Shown: positions 1 through 8,025 of the stretch, one piece after another
Position numbering within the stretch: the stretch's first letter is position 1
Layout: each line of letters begins with the position of its first letter
Source: an uncultured Ignavibacteria bacterium
Lineage (GTDB): Bacteria; Bacteroidota; Ignavibacteria; SZUA-365
NCBI GenBank assembly: GCA_913061095.1
Contig: CAJXVM010000015.1
Location: forward strand, 72,870-126,736
Direction of reading: 5' to 3'
Length of the DNA stretch: 53,867 nt
Notes under the pieces: generated by a model
Told to the model about the DNA's origin: nothing
Databases searched by the model: none
Seen by the model: the letters and a program-made list of their open reading frames with translations, nothing else
Translations under genes and position numbers: made by a program

Positions 1-270
1 GCGCTCCGGCGGATAGCAGTTCAGGAAAAAGCAGATCTGCGTCTGCCATCCCGCGGGCAGCTGGCCCCTCTCCGTGATCGCAACGCGCAGATTCAGCGTC
101 GAGGACGTGTTATTGGTCACCATGATCTTGACGGGAATATACCCGTTGAGATCGCCGTTGCCCTCCGCGGATGTCGCGGCAACGGAAAAACTCTGTGAAG
201 CCACGGGCACCGTGGTCCACAGCAGCAGGGCGGCAATGAGAAAAGGTGTATGCAGTAAAAGTTTCTTCAT
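1..270 (-). CDS. Secreted protein, N-terminal fragment
   Basis: Partial gene: 90 codons are visible and the reading frame runs off the left edge. The start ATG (268-270) follows GGAGATGCC, an acceptable ribosome binding site. Residues 1-26 (MKKLLLHTPFLIAALLLWTT then VPVASQ) form a typical Sec signal peptide ending in a small-residue cleavage site. The mature part begins FSVAATSAEGNGDLNG and continues with an Ig-like beta pattern (VTNNTSSTLNLRVAITERG) and two cysteines (QICFFLNC). Many FCB-group T9SS cargo proteins and Omp28-like proteins begin this way, but the rest of the gene is missing, so no function is assigned. It is divergent from prfA and has its own promoter at 298-329. Confidence 0.7.
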   Translation of the reverse strand, partial: MKKLLLHTPFLIAALLLWTTVPVASQSFSVAATSAEGNGDLNGYIPVKIMVTNNTSSTLNLRVAITERGQLPAGWQTQICFFLNCYPPER

Positions 271-297
271 GGCATCTCCAGATGTATACATCGTCAT

Positions 298-329
298 AAA
301 ACCTAAGCATTTAGCTGATCAGGAGCAAG
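298..329 (-). promoter_or_regulatory. Bacteroidota-type promoter for the leftmost gene
   Basis: Read on the minus strand: CTTG (326-329), a 20-bp spacer, then TAGGTTTT (298-305). This matches the Bacteroidota -33 (TTTG) and -7 (TAnnTTTG) boxes except for the first base of the -33 box and the last base of the -7 box. It lies about 28 bp upstream of the start codon at 270, in the 259-bp divergent gap before prfA. Prediction by pattern only. Confidence 0.4.
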
Positions 330-529
330 AGAAGGAATCGACGACTTTGCCCCGTGCCTGTGTCTTGCACAGTAGACACATTCAGGTCATAAAAAGTTAC
401 CCCGGATCGGAAAAAAAAGTTCCCGCCAGTGGCAGCCGGAATCTGCCCGTCCACGGACGGGATGAGCTTTTGCTTCGATGGATATGCGTGGGGATGTGTA
501 TATTGGGGTTTTGACCGGAAGCACAGGAC

Positions 530-1612
530 ATGTTCGACAAACTGGAAAGTAGCGTTCAACGATTCGAGCAGCTGGGTCTGGAGCTGAGCAAACCCGAGGT
601 GGTCGCGGATCAGAATCTGTTTCGTGAGCTTGCCAAGGAACGCAGCCAGCTCGAACCCATCGTCGAGGAATATCTTCGATACAGGCGTCTCCGCAGTGAC
701 GTGGAGGGGCACCGGGATATCATCCGTAACGAAAGCGATCCCGAACTGCGCGAACTCGCCGACGCGGAGCTCGGCGATCTCGAGCAGCAGCTCGAAGCCT
801 CGGAGCAGGAACTGAAAATTCTGCTCATCCCGAAGGATCCGAACGACAGCCGCAATGTCATTGTTGAAATCCGCGCCGGCACGGGTGGGGAGGAAGCCGC
901 GCTGTTCGCCGGCGATCTCTACCGCATGTACTCCCGTTACGGCGAGACACGCGGCTGGAAGCAGGAGCTGATTTCCCTCAACGAAGCCGCAGCGGGAGGC
1001 ATCAAGGAAATCACCTTCAACCTGAGCGGCAATGACGTCTATGGCACGATGAAATTCGAAAGCGGGGTGCACCGCGTACAGCGCGTGCCTGCCACCGAGG
1101 CCAGCGGCCGTATCCATACCTCGGCCGCATCCGTGGCCGTGCTTCCCGAAGTCGACAACGTGGATATCGACATCAGCGAGAATGACCTGAAAATCGACAT
1201 CTTCCGCGCCGGTGGAAAAGGTGGACAGAATGTCAACAAGGTCGAAACGGCCGTGCGTCTGACCCATATTCCCAGCGGCATCGTCGTCTCCTGCCAGGAG
1301 GAACGATCCCAGCTGAAAAACCGGCAGAAAGCGCTCAAGGTGCTGCGCGCGCGGCTCTATGAGCGCGAACTCGCTGCGCAGAACGCGGAAATTTCCGCCG
1401 CACGGAAGTCCATGGTCGGCAGTGGCGATCGCTCCGATAAAATCCGCACCTACAATTTTCCGCAGAACCGGCTCACCGATCACCGGATCGGTCTGACCGT
1501 GTACAATCTGACCGACGTGATGGACGGCATGCTGGATGAAGTGATTGAGAAGCTGAAAATCGCCGACCGCACGGCGCGGCTGGAGGCCGGCATGGAAGGA
1601 GGCGGCGCATGA
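530..1612 (+). CDS. prfA: Peptide chain release factor 1
   Basis: 360 residues, the usual length for RF1. It recognises UAA/UAG in the ribosomal A site and triggers hydrolysis of peptidyl-tRNA. The N-terminal coiled-coil region (residues 1-100, Glu/Arg rich) leads into the codon-recognition domain with the RF1-type tripeptide in [16 protein letters not shown] (PAT, where RF2 has SPF). The catalytic GGQ loop follows in [19 protein letters not shown] and the conserved [14 protein letters not shown] helix comes after it. The ATG at 530 has only a weak GGAAG-type ribosome site. The 3' end overlaps kdsA by 4 bp (ATGA), so the two are translationally coupled. Confidence 0.97.
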   Translation: MFDKLESSVQRFEQLGLELSKPEVVADQNLFRELAKERSQLEPIVEEYLRYRRLRSDVEGHRDIIRNESDPELRELADAELGDLEQQLEASEQELKILLIPKDPNDSRNVIVEIRAGTGGEEAALFAGDLYRMYSRYGETRGWKQELISLNEAAAGGIKEITFNLSGNDVYGTMKFESGVHRVQRVPATEASGRIHTSAASVAVLPEVDNVDIDISENDLKIDIFRAGGKGGQNVNKVETAVRLTHIPSGIVVSCQEERSQLKNRQKALKVLRARLYERELAAQNAEISAARKSMVGSGDRSDKIRTYNFPQNRLTDHRIGLTVYNLTDVMDGMLDEVIEKLKIADRTARLEAGMEGGGA

Positions 1613-2448
1613 CGCGACGTATTCAGGCAGGCAGCATTGCCATCGGCGGGGATGCCCCGCTCGTGCTTCTCGCCGGTCCCTGCGTGGTGGAGGGACGCGA
1701 GACCACCCTTACCACGGCACGTCACATCGCCGAAACCGCAACCGCGCTTGGTATCCCCGTCATCTTCAAATCCTCTTTCAAGAAGGCCAACCGTACGAGT
1801 CTCGGCGGATTCACCGGTATCGGACGCGAGGAGGCACTGCGCATTCTCGCCGACGTCCGTGACGAATTCGGCATGCCCGTGGTCACGGATGTGCACACCG
1901 AGGACGATGTCGCGGCTGCCTCGGATGTCGCCGACGTGCTGCAGATTCCCGCCTTCCTCTGTCGGCAGACCGATCTGCTGCTTGCGGCAGGCGCCTCCGG
2001 GAAGGCCGTAAACATCAAGAAGGGACAGTTCCTCGCGCCGGAAGACATGCGGCATGCCGCGGAAAAAGTCGCCTCCACAGGAAACAGCGACATCTGTCTC
2101 ACCGAACGCGGCAGCAGCTTCGGCTATCACAACCTCGTTGTCGACATGCGCGGGCTTGTCGTCATGCGCGACATCGGCTATCCCGTCATCATGGACGCCA
2201 CGCATGCCGTGCAGATCCCCAGCCAGGGTGGCGTCTCGGGCGGGCGCCCCGCGTTCATCGCTCCACTCGCGCGCGCAGCCGCGGCGGTCGGGATCGACGG
2301 GCTCTTCCTCGAAACGCATCCCGATCCGGCACATGCCCTCAGCGATGCCGGGAGCCAGCTCCCGCTCACGCAGCTCCACGCCCTTCTCGAGCAGGTGCTC
2401 GCGATCGACGCCGCATTCCGTTCAATGAATCAAGACACAGCTTCATGA
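1609..2448 (+). CDS. kdsA: 3-deoxy-8-phosphooctulonate (KDO-8-P) synthase
   Basis: 279 residues. It condenses phosphoenolpyruvate with arabinose 5-phosphate to give KDO-8-phosphate, the inner-core sugar precursor of LPS, in the cytosol. Family motifs are visible: [55 protein letters not shown] and [10 protein letters not shown]. Cys25 in GPC, the His of DATH, the Glu of LETH and the Asp of ALSDA are the metal ligands of the metal-dependent class; the metal-free E. coli type has Asn in place of the Cys. It overlaps prfA and kdsC by 4 bp on each side, which suggests one transcript. Confidence 0.97.
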   Translation: MTRRIQAGSIAIGGDAPLVLLAGPCVVEGRETTLTTARHIAETATALGIPVIFKSSFKKANRTSLGGFTGIGREEALRILADVRDEFGMPVVTDVHTEDDVAAASDVADVLQIPAFLCRQTDLLLAAGASGKAVNIKKGQFLAPEDMRHAAEKVASTGNSDICLTERGSSFGYHNLVVDMRGLVVMRDIGYPVIMDATHAVQIPSQGGVSGGRPAFIAPLARAAAAVGIDGLFLETHPDPAHALSDAGSQLPLTQLHALLEQVLAIDAAFRSMNQDTAS

Positions 2449-2972
2449 ATGCTTTTCCCTCCGCTTCGATAAATCCCCAGCTGTTCAACCGTCTCAGCAG
2501 CATCAAGGCGTTTCTTCTCGATGTGGACGGCGTGCTCACCGATGACGCGGTCCGTCTCACGCCGGATGGGATCGAGACGAAAGTGTTCAACATGATGGAT
2601 ACCGAAAGCATCCGCGCCGCGCAGAAAAACGGCGTGCATATCGGCATCATCACATCGCACGCATCCGAGGCGGTGCTGGCCCGCGCGCGTGAACTCGACA
2701 TTCATGACATCTATCACGGATCCTATGACAAGGCGGAAGCCTACAGGGAATTCAAGGATCTTTACGACTTCACCGATGAGGAAGTCGCCTTCATGGGCGA
2801 CGGGATACTTGATCTCGGGGTGCTCAAGCAGGTGGGATTTGCCGCGACGCCCGCCAACGGACATCCGTCGGCACGGATGGCCGCGCATTTCGTTTCACGC
2901 CACCGCGGGGGACATGGCGCGGTGCGAGAAGTGCTGACCATGCTGGTGCAGGTGCGTCAGGCACAGGGATAA
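2445..2972 (+). CDS. kdsC: KDO-8-phosphate phosphatase (HAD family)
   Basis: 175 residues, normal for KdsC. It removes the phosphate from KDO-8-P made by the preceding kdsA. HAD motif I is FLLDVDGVLTD (nucleophile Asp26, acid Asp28), motif II is the Ser of GIITSHASEAV, the motif III Lys is in YDKAEAY, and motif IV is MGDGILDLG, which fits GDxxxD. As in other KdsC proteins there is no cap domain, so the enzyme is probably a tetramer. The start overlaps the kdsA stop (ATGA at 2445). A nearby ATG four codons in is not excluded. Confidence 0.93.
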   Translation: MNAFPSASINPQLFNRLSSIKAFLLDVDGVLTDDAVRLTPDGIETKVFNMMDTESIRAAQKNGVHIGIITSHASEAVLARARELDIHDIYHGSYDKAEAYREFKDLYDFTDEEVAFMGDGILDLGVLKQVGFAATPANGHPSARMAAHFVSRHRGGHGAVREVLTMLVQVRQAQG

Positions 2973-3003
2973 TGCCGGCGATCAGCGCTCTGGCGCGGCA
3001 GGA

Positions 3004-3345
3004 TCAGCCCGGAGGCCACTGCATCTGACGGCCGCCCATCAGGTGCAGGTGGATATGGAAAACCGTCTGTCCGCCCTGATGGTTGCAGTTCATGACAATA
3101 CGATAGCCGAGGTCGAGTTTGAGCTCGCCCGCGAGCTTCGTGGCGACATGAACCATGTGTCCGACGAGCGGGGCATCTTCCGGCCGGAGATCATCGAGCA
3201 TGGGGATCTGTTTCCGCGGCACGACGAGGACGTGCACGGGTGCCTGCGGGTTGATATCGTGGAAGGCGACGACCCGGTCATCCTCGTAGATGATCTGCGC
3301 CGGCAGCTCCCGGTTTATGATCTTCGTAAATATCGAATCAGGCAT
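3004..3345 (-). CDS. hinT: HIT family purine-nucleotide phosphoramidase (HinT-like)
   Basis: 113 residues. HinT-type proteins hydrolyse AMP-lysine/phosphoramidate bonds and are cytosolic dimers. The N-terminus SIFTKIINRELPAQIIYEDD and the segment VAFHDINPQAPVHVLVVPR are characteristic. The histidine triad is VFHIHLHLMGGRQM (His97, His99, His101), with the active-site His carried on HLH. The Trp near the C-terminus (QMQWPPG) is also typical. Single gene on the minus strand, convergent with kdsC and divergent from ridA. Confidence 0.95.
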   Translation of the reverse strand: MPDSIFTKIINRELPAQIIYEDDRVVAFHDINPQAPVHVLVVPRKQIPMLDDLRPEDAPLVGHMVHVATKLAGELKLDLGYRIVMNCNHQGGQTVFHIHLHLMGGRQMQWPPG

Positions 3346-3551
3346 AACACGAGCGAAAAGGTGGAGGTGCAGTGGACGATGCGCGCGCTGCGCATCGGTA
3401 TTTTCAGGAGGACGGAAAGTACAAATGTTTTCATGGTTCGGTCAAGTCACTCGCGGAGCGCCGGCTGGAGAAAGAAAACCGGATTCCGTATAATGTGGAA
3501 ACCAGTAATGTTCGTTCGAAATTTCTCTTTTCAGCGATGGAGGTCCCCGTA

Positions 3552-3941
3552 ATGAGTAATCACAGAGAATCAGTACACACAGACAAAGCCCCGGCGGCGA
3601 TCGGTCCTTACAGCCAGGCCAACATTGCCGGCTCCATGGTGTTTGTTTCCGGCCAGCTCGGGCTCGACGAGCAGACCGGCGTTTTCGTCGAAGGCGGCAT
3701 CCGCGCGCAGACCGAAAAGGCGTTGCGCAACATGCGGGCGGTGCTGGAAGCGGCCGGCGCTTCGCTCGACGACGTGACCGCCTGCACCGTCTTTCTGAAA
3801 GACATGAATGATTTTGCCGCCATGAACGAGGTATATGCCACGTTCTTTACGGAAAACCCGCCCAGCCGGGCCGCCATCGAGGTCGCGCGTCTCCCGAAGG
3901 ACGGTATCGTCGAGATCAGCTGTATCGCCGTCAAGGCCTGA
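3552..3941 (+). CDS. ridA: RidA family 2-iminobutanoate/2-iminopropanoate deaminase
   Basis: 129 residues. It hydrolyses reactive enamine/imine products of PLP enzymes, protecting metabolism. Family segments are visible: APAAIGPYSQA, FVSGQLGLD, QTEKALRNMRAVLEAAG and PSRAAIEVARLPKDGIVEI, with the substrate-binding Arg106 and the conserved Glu121. The ATG at 3552 was chosen because TGGAGGT lies 8-14 bp upstream. The open frame extends further upstream but that part shows no family similarity. It is followed after 11 bp by a 38-codon gene probably on the same transcript. Confidence 0.95.
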   Translation: MSNHRESVHTDKAPAAIGPYSQANIAGSMVFVSGQLGLDEQTGVFVEGGIRAQTEKALRNMRAVLEAAGASLDDVTACTVFLKDMNDFAAMNEVYATFFTENPPSRAAIEVARLPKDGIVEISCIAVKA

Positions 3942-3952
3942 GGGAGGAACGC

Positions 3953-4069
3953 ATGGATATCAACGGCATACTGTTCATGGCGTTCGGCTGGGGAATGGCG
4001 TTCTCGCTGCTCGGCTTCTGCCTGTACAGGATCATGAAAGCTGGGGGAGATAACTTCAACCAGGAGTGA
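3953..4069 (+). CDS. Single-span membrane microprotein (38 aa)
   Basis: ATG at 3953 preceded by GGGAGG (3941-3946), stop TGA at 4067-4069. The product begins MDINGILFMAFGWGMAFSLL, continues through a hydrophobic helix (about residues 5-26, GFCLYRIM) and ends in a short polar tail with a C-terminal NFNQE. It resembles in size and layout the small accessory subunits of sodium symporters (MetS-like) or CcoS-like proteins, but no transporter or oxidase gene is adjacent, so the function is unknown. The good ribosome site, the gap of only 11 bp after ridA and the strong terminator just downstream support it as a real gene. Confidence 0.6.
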   Translation: MDINGILFMAFGWGMAFSLLGFCLYRIMKAGGDNFNQE

Positions 4070-4123
4070 AGCGGCCCATGAACATTGCCGACCCGATGGG
4101 TCGGCTGAATCATCGAGCTGTAT

Positions 4124-4172
4124 GAAAAAAATGTGCCCGGTCTGGTATATCAGATCGGGCACATGTTTTATT
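4124..4172. terminator. Bidirectional Rho-independent terminator
   Basis: An A-rich run (4125-4131) precedes a stem ATGTGCCCG (4131-4139) that pairs perfectly with CGGGCACAT (4156-4164). TCTG/CAGA extends the stem inward through one G-T pair to a GTATAT loop, and TTTTATT follows. It can terminate the ridA transcript from the left and the 4197-5596 operon from the right. Confidence 0.85.
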
Positions 4173-4196
4173 CGTGCGTGTGGTATGCAGCAGATG

Positions 4197-5129
4197 CTAC
4201 CAGTCGCTGTTGTCGTAGCGTTCGATGGTGATGCTCGACAGTCCGGATTCGATAGTGATGAACATTTTTTTCGCGGCGGTCTCGTAGTTCGGGGAACGGT
4301 ACTGGCCGGACGGGGCGCTTTCGAATCCCTCGAGGTGGCGCGACGAAAGCGCGGACTCCGTTGCGATAACGGCGCCGACGTCCTCGGGCACGAGCAGTGT
4401 CAGCGAGGAAACACCGGTTTCGACAGAGACGCGGCAGGTGTCCGCGCGGCTGCCGAGGCGCACGCGCGTGGATGCGGCGCCCGTCTCCAGCGTCAGCTCG
4501 CTTACGATGTACGGCCGGAGATCGAAATCGATTTTCGCCGCACCGGCGTCAATATCCATCTCCCATGCCGGTTCGGAATTGAGCGCGATCGCCACCCGGT
4601 TTTTCATGCGCGGTCCTTCCCACGACACCGATCCGTTTTCCATCCCCAGGTACACATGTGCCCGCGGACTGTCATCCCTGCGCTCCAGGATATACCCGGT
4701 GAGGCTGGAATGGATGTTCGCGTGCACGAACGCCGATGTGGTGTCGGTAATCTCGAATCGCCCCGCGCCTCCCTCGAAGCTGAAGAGCGCCTCGGTCACG
4801 CTGCTGTCATAGGAGAGACTCAACTCCTGCTCATACACGATTTCCGCGCTGTCATCGTCGTGATACTCGATGATGCGATCGACGCTGCTGCAGCCTTTCT
4901 GCACCGATGAGAAAATGACTACGCCGGCCAGCAGTCCGATGCCCGCGACCACGATCCATTTTGATTTCGAATCCTTCAGGAAGGCGCTGATGCCAAGGAA
5001 GACCAGCAGCAGCGGCCAGAGTTTCCACAGCGCGTCCCATGAGAGGTGCACGTTGAAGAACGTGGAGAGGAGGCCGAGGATGCCGATAATGATGAACAGT
5101 GTGCCCCAGAAAATGCGACCGGATTTCAT
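4197..5129 (-). CDS. LiaF/toastrack-type membrane protein
   Basis: 310 residues. Three hydrophobic segments lie in the first 80 residues (IFWGTLFIIIGILGLL, LWPLLLVFLGISAFL, WIVVAGIGLLAGVVIF), the layout of the DUF5668 (LiaI-LiaF-like TM) domain. After it comes a beta-rich region of about 230 residues with repeated short beta motifs (LETGAASTRVRLG, VETGVSSLTLLVPED, IESGLSSITIERY), typical of toastrack/LiaF C-terminal adhesin-like domains. Related proteins sense envelope stress. It overlaps the PspC gene by 4 bp (ATGA), so the two act together. The exact role is inferred from family and context. Confidence 0.8.
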   Translation of the reverse strand: MKSGRIFWGTLFIIIGILGLLSTFFNVHLSWDALWKLWPLLLVFLGISAFLKDSKSKWIVVAGIGLLAGVVIFSSVQKGCSSVDRIIEYHDDDSAEIVYEQELSLSYDSSVTEALFSFEGGAGRFEITDTTSAFVHANIHSSLTGYILERRDDSPRAHVYLGMENGSVSWEGPRMKNRVAIALNSEPAWEMDIDAGAAKIDFDLRPYIVSELTLETGAASTRVRLGSRADTCRVSVETGVSSLTLLVPEDVGAVIATESALSSRHLEGFESAPSGQYRSPNYETAAKKMFITIESGLSSITIERYDNSDW

Positions 5130-5596
5130 GATGCCACCTCCTGGTCAAAATCGTTCTGCCGCGGCCAGGAATTCCAGAGCATACCCGTGCCGACGGCGAT
5201 CAGCAGCAGCGGCCAGAAATCAGCGAAGCTGATGCCGGGGAAAAAGTTGTCGAAAAGGAACAACAGTCCGATGACGATCAGCACCACGCCGCCGATGAGC
5301 GTGCCGCGGCCGGGAGAGCGACCTGTGTCGCTTTCCTCCCCGCTCTGTGGAGGCATCCCGCCGGCTTCTGCATCGCCGGATGCGGCCGTGGGTGCCGCCG
5401 CGGTAACGGCCTCAGGGTGCACCGGTACGACAATCCAGAGAATGATGTATGCGAGAATCCCGATCCCCTGCTGAAATGCGAGAATGATGAAAACGAGGCG
5501 GACGAGGACGGGATCAATCGAAAAGTATTCACCGAGTCCCGTGCAGACCCCGCCGATCATTTTGTTCCGTGGTAATCTATACAGTCGTTTTTCCAT
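5126..5596 (-). CDS. PspC domain envelope-stress membrane protein
   Basis: 156 residues. Residues 1-60 are a PspC domain (KRLYRLPRNKMIGGVCTGLG, then YFSIDPVLVRLVFIILAF and a second helix ending LWIVVPV). A Pro/Ala/Glu-rich linker (62-98) leads to a C-terminal two-helix DUF5668-type segment (GGVVLIVIGLLFLFDNFFPG and FWPLLLIAVGTGMLW). The start at 5596 was chosen because AGGAGG stands 7 bp upstream; an earlier in-frame start at 5722 gives only a basic, unlikely extension. First gene of a two-gene operon with the toastrack protein. PspC-like proteins sense membrane damage, but no PspF or PspA gene is visible here. Confidence 0.88.
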   Translation of the reverse strand: MEKRLYRLPRNKMIGGVCTGLGEYFSIDPVLVRLVFIILAFQQGIGILAYIILWIVVPVHPEAVTAAAPTAASGDAEAGGMPPQSGEESDTGRSPGRGTLIGGVVLIVIGLLFLFDNFFPGISFADFWPLLLIAVGTGMLWNSWPRQNDFDQEVAS

Positions 5597-5682
5597 GACT
5601 GCACCTCCTGTTCTGTGAGGGTGCTTTGACGTTTGCTTATGGATACGTCTGCATGGTGATACGGAGGTGTGTGGGTGATGTT

Positions 5683-7008
5683 TCAGGGAACGGGCATCAT
5701 CACGGGCTGATCGTCGCGCCACTCGAATCCCTCGAGGTCGTAGGTCGATTCGCTGCCGGTGACATATTTCTCTGGGTAGTACGTGCCTTCCACGCCGCGG
5801 ATACTGCGTATCTCATCGATCTGTCCCTCCTTGAAATCGATGATGATCAGATCGCTGCTCTCGCGGCGCACACCGTTGAGGGCGCCGTCGTCGTAGAGAT
5901 AGTAGAGACTGATCGCGGTTTCCTCGACGCGGATACGCTCGGCCTCGCCATCGGCGAAGAACATGCGGATGCGCTTTCCGGAGGTCTGGTCGAATCGTCC
6001 GGGCGGGTACAGCGTGTCAGACTCGGCGGGCTTGCTGCGCGAGGCGCTGAACGCGGAGCCGACGACGTCGAGGCGACGCAGTTTGTCATCGGCAATCTGG
6101 GCGGTGATGGAGTCGCCGGTGATCTGGTTTTCGCCGTACCAGAGTATCGGGTCCCCCCGAAGATGAATCAGGCTGTCGGAGCGAAGGAAGAGGGCGGATG
6201 CGCTTCGAGCGGCGAGGTTCTCGCGCACCAGCTGCACGTTGCCCTCGGTCAGGAAGGTGTTCGCGCTGTCGCGGAGCGCCAGCATGAAGTCGGCGGCGAT
6301 GAACAGCGTGTTGAGATCCAGCGAGTCGATTTCCATCAGGTAGTCGTCGTATTCCACATACGCGGTGTCGACCTGCCAGAGTTTCGGATCGTGGTAGAAT
6401 TCCGACCGTTGCGCATCGGGATAATGGCGCACGCTGTCGGACACAATCTGCACGTTTTCGTCCTTGAAGCGAATACGCACCGAGTCGTGCGCGATTACGA
6501 GGGAGCTGTCGCGGATGTAGCGCATCTTCCGCGCAGTGATTGTAGCGGCGGTATCCTCGATGGTGACATCGTTGACGAAATCCGCGATTTTGCTGTCCGT
6601 GTCGTATGTCCCGATCTTCGCCGTCAGCGTCACGTGTCCGTCATTAAGCCAGACTCCCGAGCGGGACGATGCGAGGCGCGTATCGCCGTTGTAGAAGCCG
6701 CGGTCGGTGCGCAGCTCGAGCGTATCCTGCCGGATCACGACATTCCCGCGCAGCTCCGCGCTGTTGCGTGTGATGTTCTGCACGGCGCGGTCGCAGCTGA
6801 TGAACACGCTGTCCTGCATCAGGCGCACGTTGCCGATCAGCTCGCGAATTTCGACGTCGCCCACGGTGCGTCCGGTCAGCTGGTCGGCGCCGAGCACGCG
6901 CAGCACGGAGCGCTGCTGGGCCGGGAGCGCCGCGGCCAGCAGCGGCAGGAGCAGTGCCAGAAGCAGAAGCATCCGGGGTGGGGCTGGATGGAGTCCTGAT
7001 GCACGCAT
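5683..7008 (-). CDS. OstA/LptA-like periplasmic protein
   Basis: 441 residues from the ATG at 7008 (an in-frame TTG at 7017 is possible). A signal peptide with the core MLLLLALLLPLLAAALPAQQ leads to a long series of beta strands. Their pattern (LIGNVRLMQDSVFISCDRAV, AELRGNVVIRQDTLELRTDR, VWLNDGHVTLTAKIG, FVNDVTIEDTAATITARKM) is the OstA/LptA fold that forms the LPS bridge across the periplasm. It is much longer than E. coli LptA (about 185 residues), as in other FCB-group OstA-like proteins. It probably helps LPS export, consistent with kdsA/kdsC in the same window. It is divergent from the phosphoesterase gene. Confidence 0.85.
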   Translation of the reverse strand: MRASGLHPAPPRMLLLLALLLPLLAAALPAQQRSVLRVLGADQLTGRTVGDVEIRELIGNVRLMQDSVFISCDRAVQNITRNSAELRGNVVIRQDTLELRTDRGFYNGDTRLASSRSGVWLNDGHVTLTAKIGTYDTDSKIADFVNDVTIEDTAATITARKMRYIRDSSLVIAHDSVRIRFKDENVQIVSDSVRHYPDAQRSEFYHDPKLWQVDTAYVEYDDYLMEIDSLDLNTLFIAADFMLALRDSANTFLTEGNVQLVRENLAARSASALFLRSDSLIHLRGDPILWYGENQITGDSITAQIADDKLRRLDVVGSAFSASRSKPAESDTLYPPGRFDQTSGKRIRMFFADGEAERIRVEETAISLYYLYDDGALNGVRRESSDLIIIDFKEGQIDEIRSIRGVEGTYYPEKYVTGSESTYDLEGFEWRDDQPVMMPVP

Positions 7009-7114
7009 ATCCCGCAAGATACGCCTTCATGCGAATATTCTCCGCATCCGCTCCCTTGTTTTTCGTCCTCCTCCTGCCTAGCTTTCCTTCAGTCAACAGC
7101 GAGACCGCTCCCCC

Positions 7115-7816
7115 GTGCGCATTGCAATCATTTCAGACATTCATGCAAATCTCGAGGCCCTTTCGGCGGTACTGGAGGATATACTTCAGCAGCAGGCCGA
7201 CCGCATCGTCTGCCTCGGAGATATTGTCGGTTACGGCGCCGATCCGGCCGCCTGCGTGATGCTGGTGCGCGAGCACGCGGCGTTTTCCGTGCTCGGCAAT
7301 CACGACGCGGCGGCGTTTTCGCCCCAGCAGCGCACCTATTTCAATCCGCTTGCGCTCGAAGCCGTGCGCTGGACGGCCGGACAGCTCGGAGAGGAGCATG
7401 CCTCGTGGCTGCGTCAGCTGCCGTACCGCGTATCATTCGAGAATCTGCTCTTCGTGCATTCCGCTCCCCGCGCGCCTGAGGAGTGGGATTATGTGTTCGG
7501 CGGGATGGAAGCGCGGATGCAGGCCCGCTACTTTTTCGAGCGCGTCTGCTTCATCGGACACTCCCACATCCCCGGCGTCTATCCCCTCGATTCCGATGTC
7601 GGCGAGTACTCGCCTTCCCACCGTTTCATCATCAACGCCGGCAGCGTCGGTCAGCCCCGCGACGGCGACTGGCGCAGCAGCTACGGTCTGCTCGATACCG
7701 TCGCAGGGACATATAATAATCGGCGCGTCGCGTATGATGTCGATGCCGCCATGCGGAAAATTATGGACCGGGGACTTCCGCCGCGTCTCGCACAGCGCCT
7801 GAAAGCGGGCGTATGA
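7115..7816 (+). CDS. Calcineurin-like metallophosphoesterase
   Basis: 233 residues with a GTG start at 7115. All metal-binding motifs of the family are present in order: ISDIHANLEAL (Asp8, His10), CLGDIVGYG, LGNHDAAA, FVHSAPRAP and FIGHSHIPGVY. These resemble the YfcE/MJ0936-like branch, which hydrolyses phosphodiesters such as bis-pNPP and possibly 2',3'-cyclic nucleotides. The physiological substrate is unknown. No ribosome site of note; the gene starts about 100 bp from the divergent OstA-like gene and is followed by the tRNA-Gln promoter. Confidence 0.9.
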   Translation: MRIAIISDIHANLEALSAVLEDILQQQADRIVCLGDIVGYGADPAACVMLVREHAAFSVLGNHDAAAFSPQQRTYFNPLALEAVRWTAGQLGEEHASWLRQLPYRVSFENLLFVHSAPRAPEEWDYVFGGMEARMQARYFFERVCFIGHSHIPGVYPLDSDVGEYSPSHRFIINAGSVGQPRDGDWRSSYGLLDTVAGTYNNRRVAYDVDAAMRKIMDRGLPPRLAQRLKAGV

Positions 7817-7847
7817 CGCGCACGCTCGGCGCCCCCTATCCCCTTGA

Positions 7848-7879
7848 TTTGATTCCTATTACCGCCGGTGATATATTTG
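7848..7879 (+). promoter_or_regulatory. Bacteroidota-type promoter of tRNA-Gln
   Basis: TTTG (7848-7851), a 20-bp spacer and TATATTTG (7872-7879) are an exact match to the Bacteroidota housekeeping consensus (TTTG, 19-21 bp, TAnnTTTG). The tRNA begins 38 bp after the -7 box. This is the clearest promoter in the window and supports the taxonomic placement. Confidence 0.75.
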
Positions 7880-7917
7880 CTAACTACTGCATTTTGCAGT
7901 AAACTTACAGTTTTGGA

Positions 7918-7989
7918 TGGGGCGTAGCCAAGCGGTAAGGCATCGGCCTTTGGAGCCGACATGCGCAGGTTCGAATCCTGCCGCCCCAG
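7918..7989 (+). tRNA. tRNA-Gln (anticodon TTG)
   Basis: 72-nt cloverleaf. The acceptor TGGGGCG (7918-7924) pairs with CGCCCCA (7982-7988) and G7989 is the discriminator. The D arm is GCC AAGCGGTAA GGC. The anticodon stem TCGGC/GCCGA encloses the loop CTTTGGA with anticodon TTG. The T arm is GCAGG TTCGAAT CCTGC. The U-A first acceptor pair is a known identity element of tRNA-Gln. CCA is not encoded (GCAG follows). The gene lies 36 bp upstream of prs. Confidence 0.97.
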
Positions 7990-8025
7990 CAGCAGACTCG
8001 ATCATCCGAACAGAGGTTCTTGCTC

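Noticed and set aside
4070-4196. Possible small RNA between the microprotein and the LiaF-like gene
   Set aside because: The only structure is the bidirectional terminator at 4124-4172; no promoter is visible inside the gap.
7817-7917. Riboswitch or regulatory RNA ahead of tRNA-Gln/prs
   Set aside because: No conserved fold or terminator is seen; the sequence holds only the Bacteroidota-type promoter.
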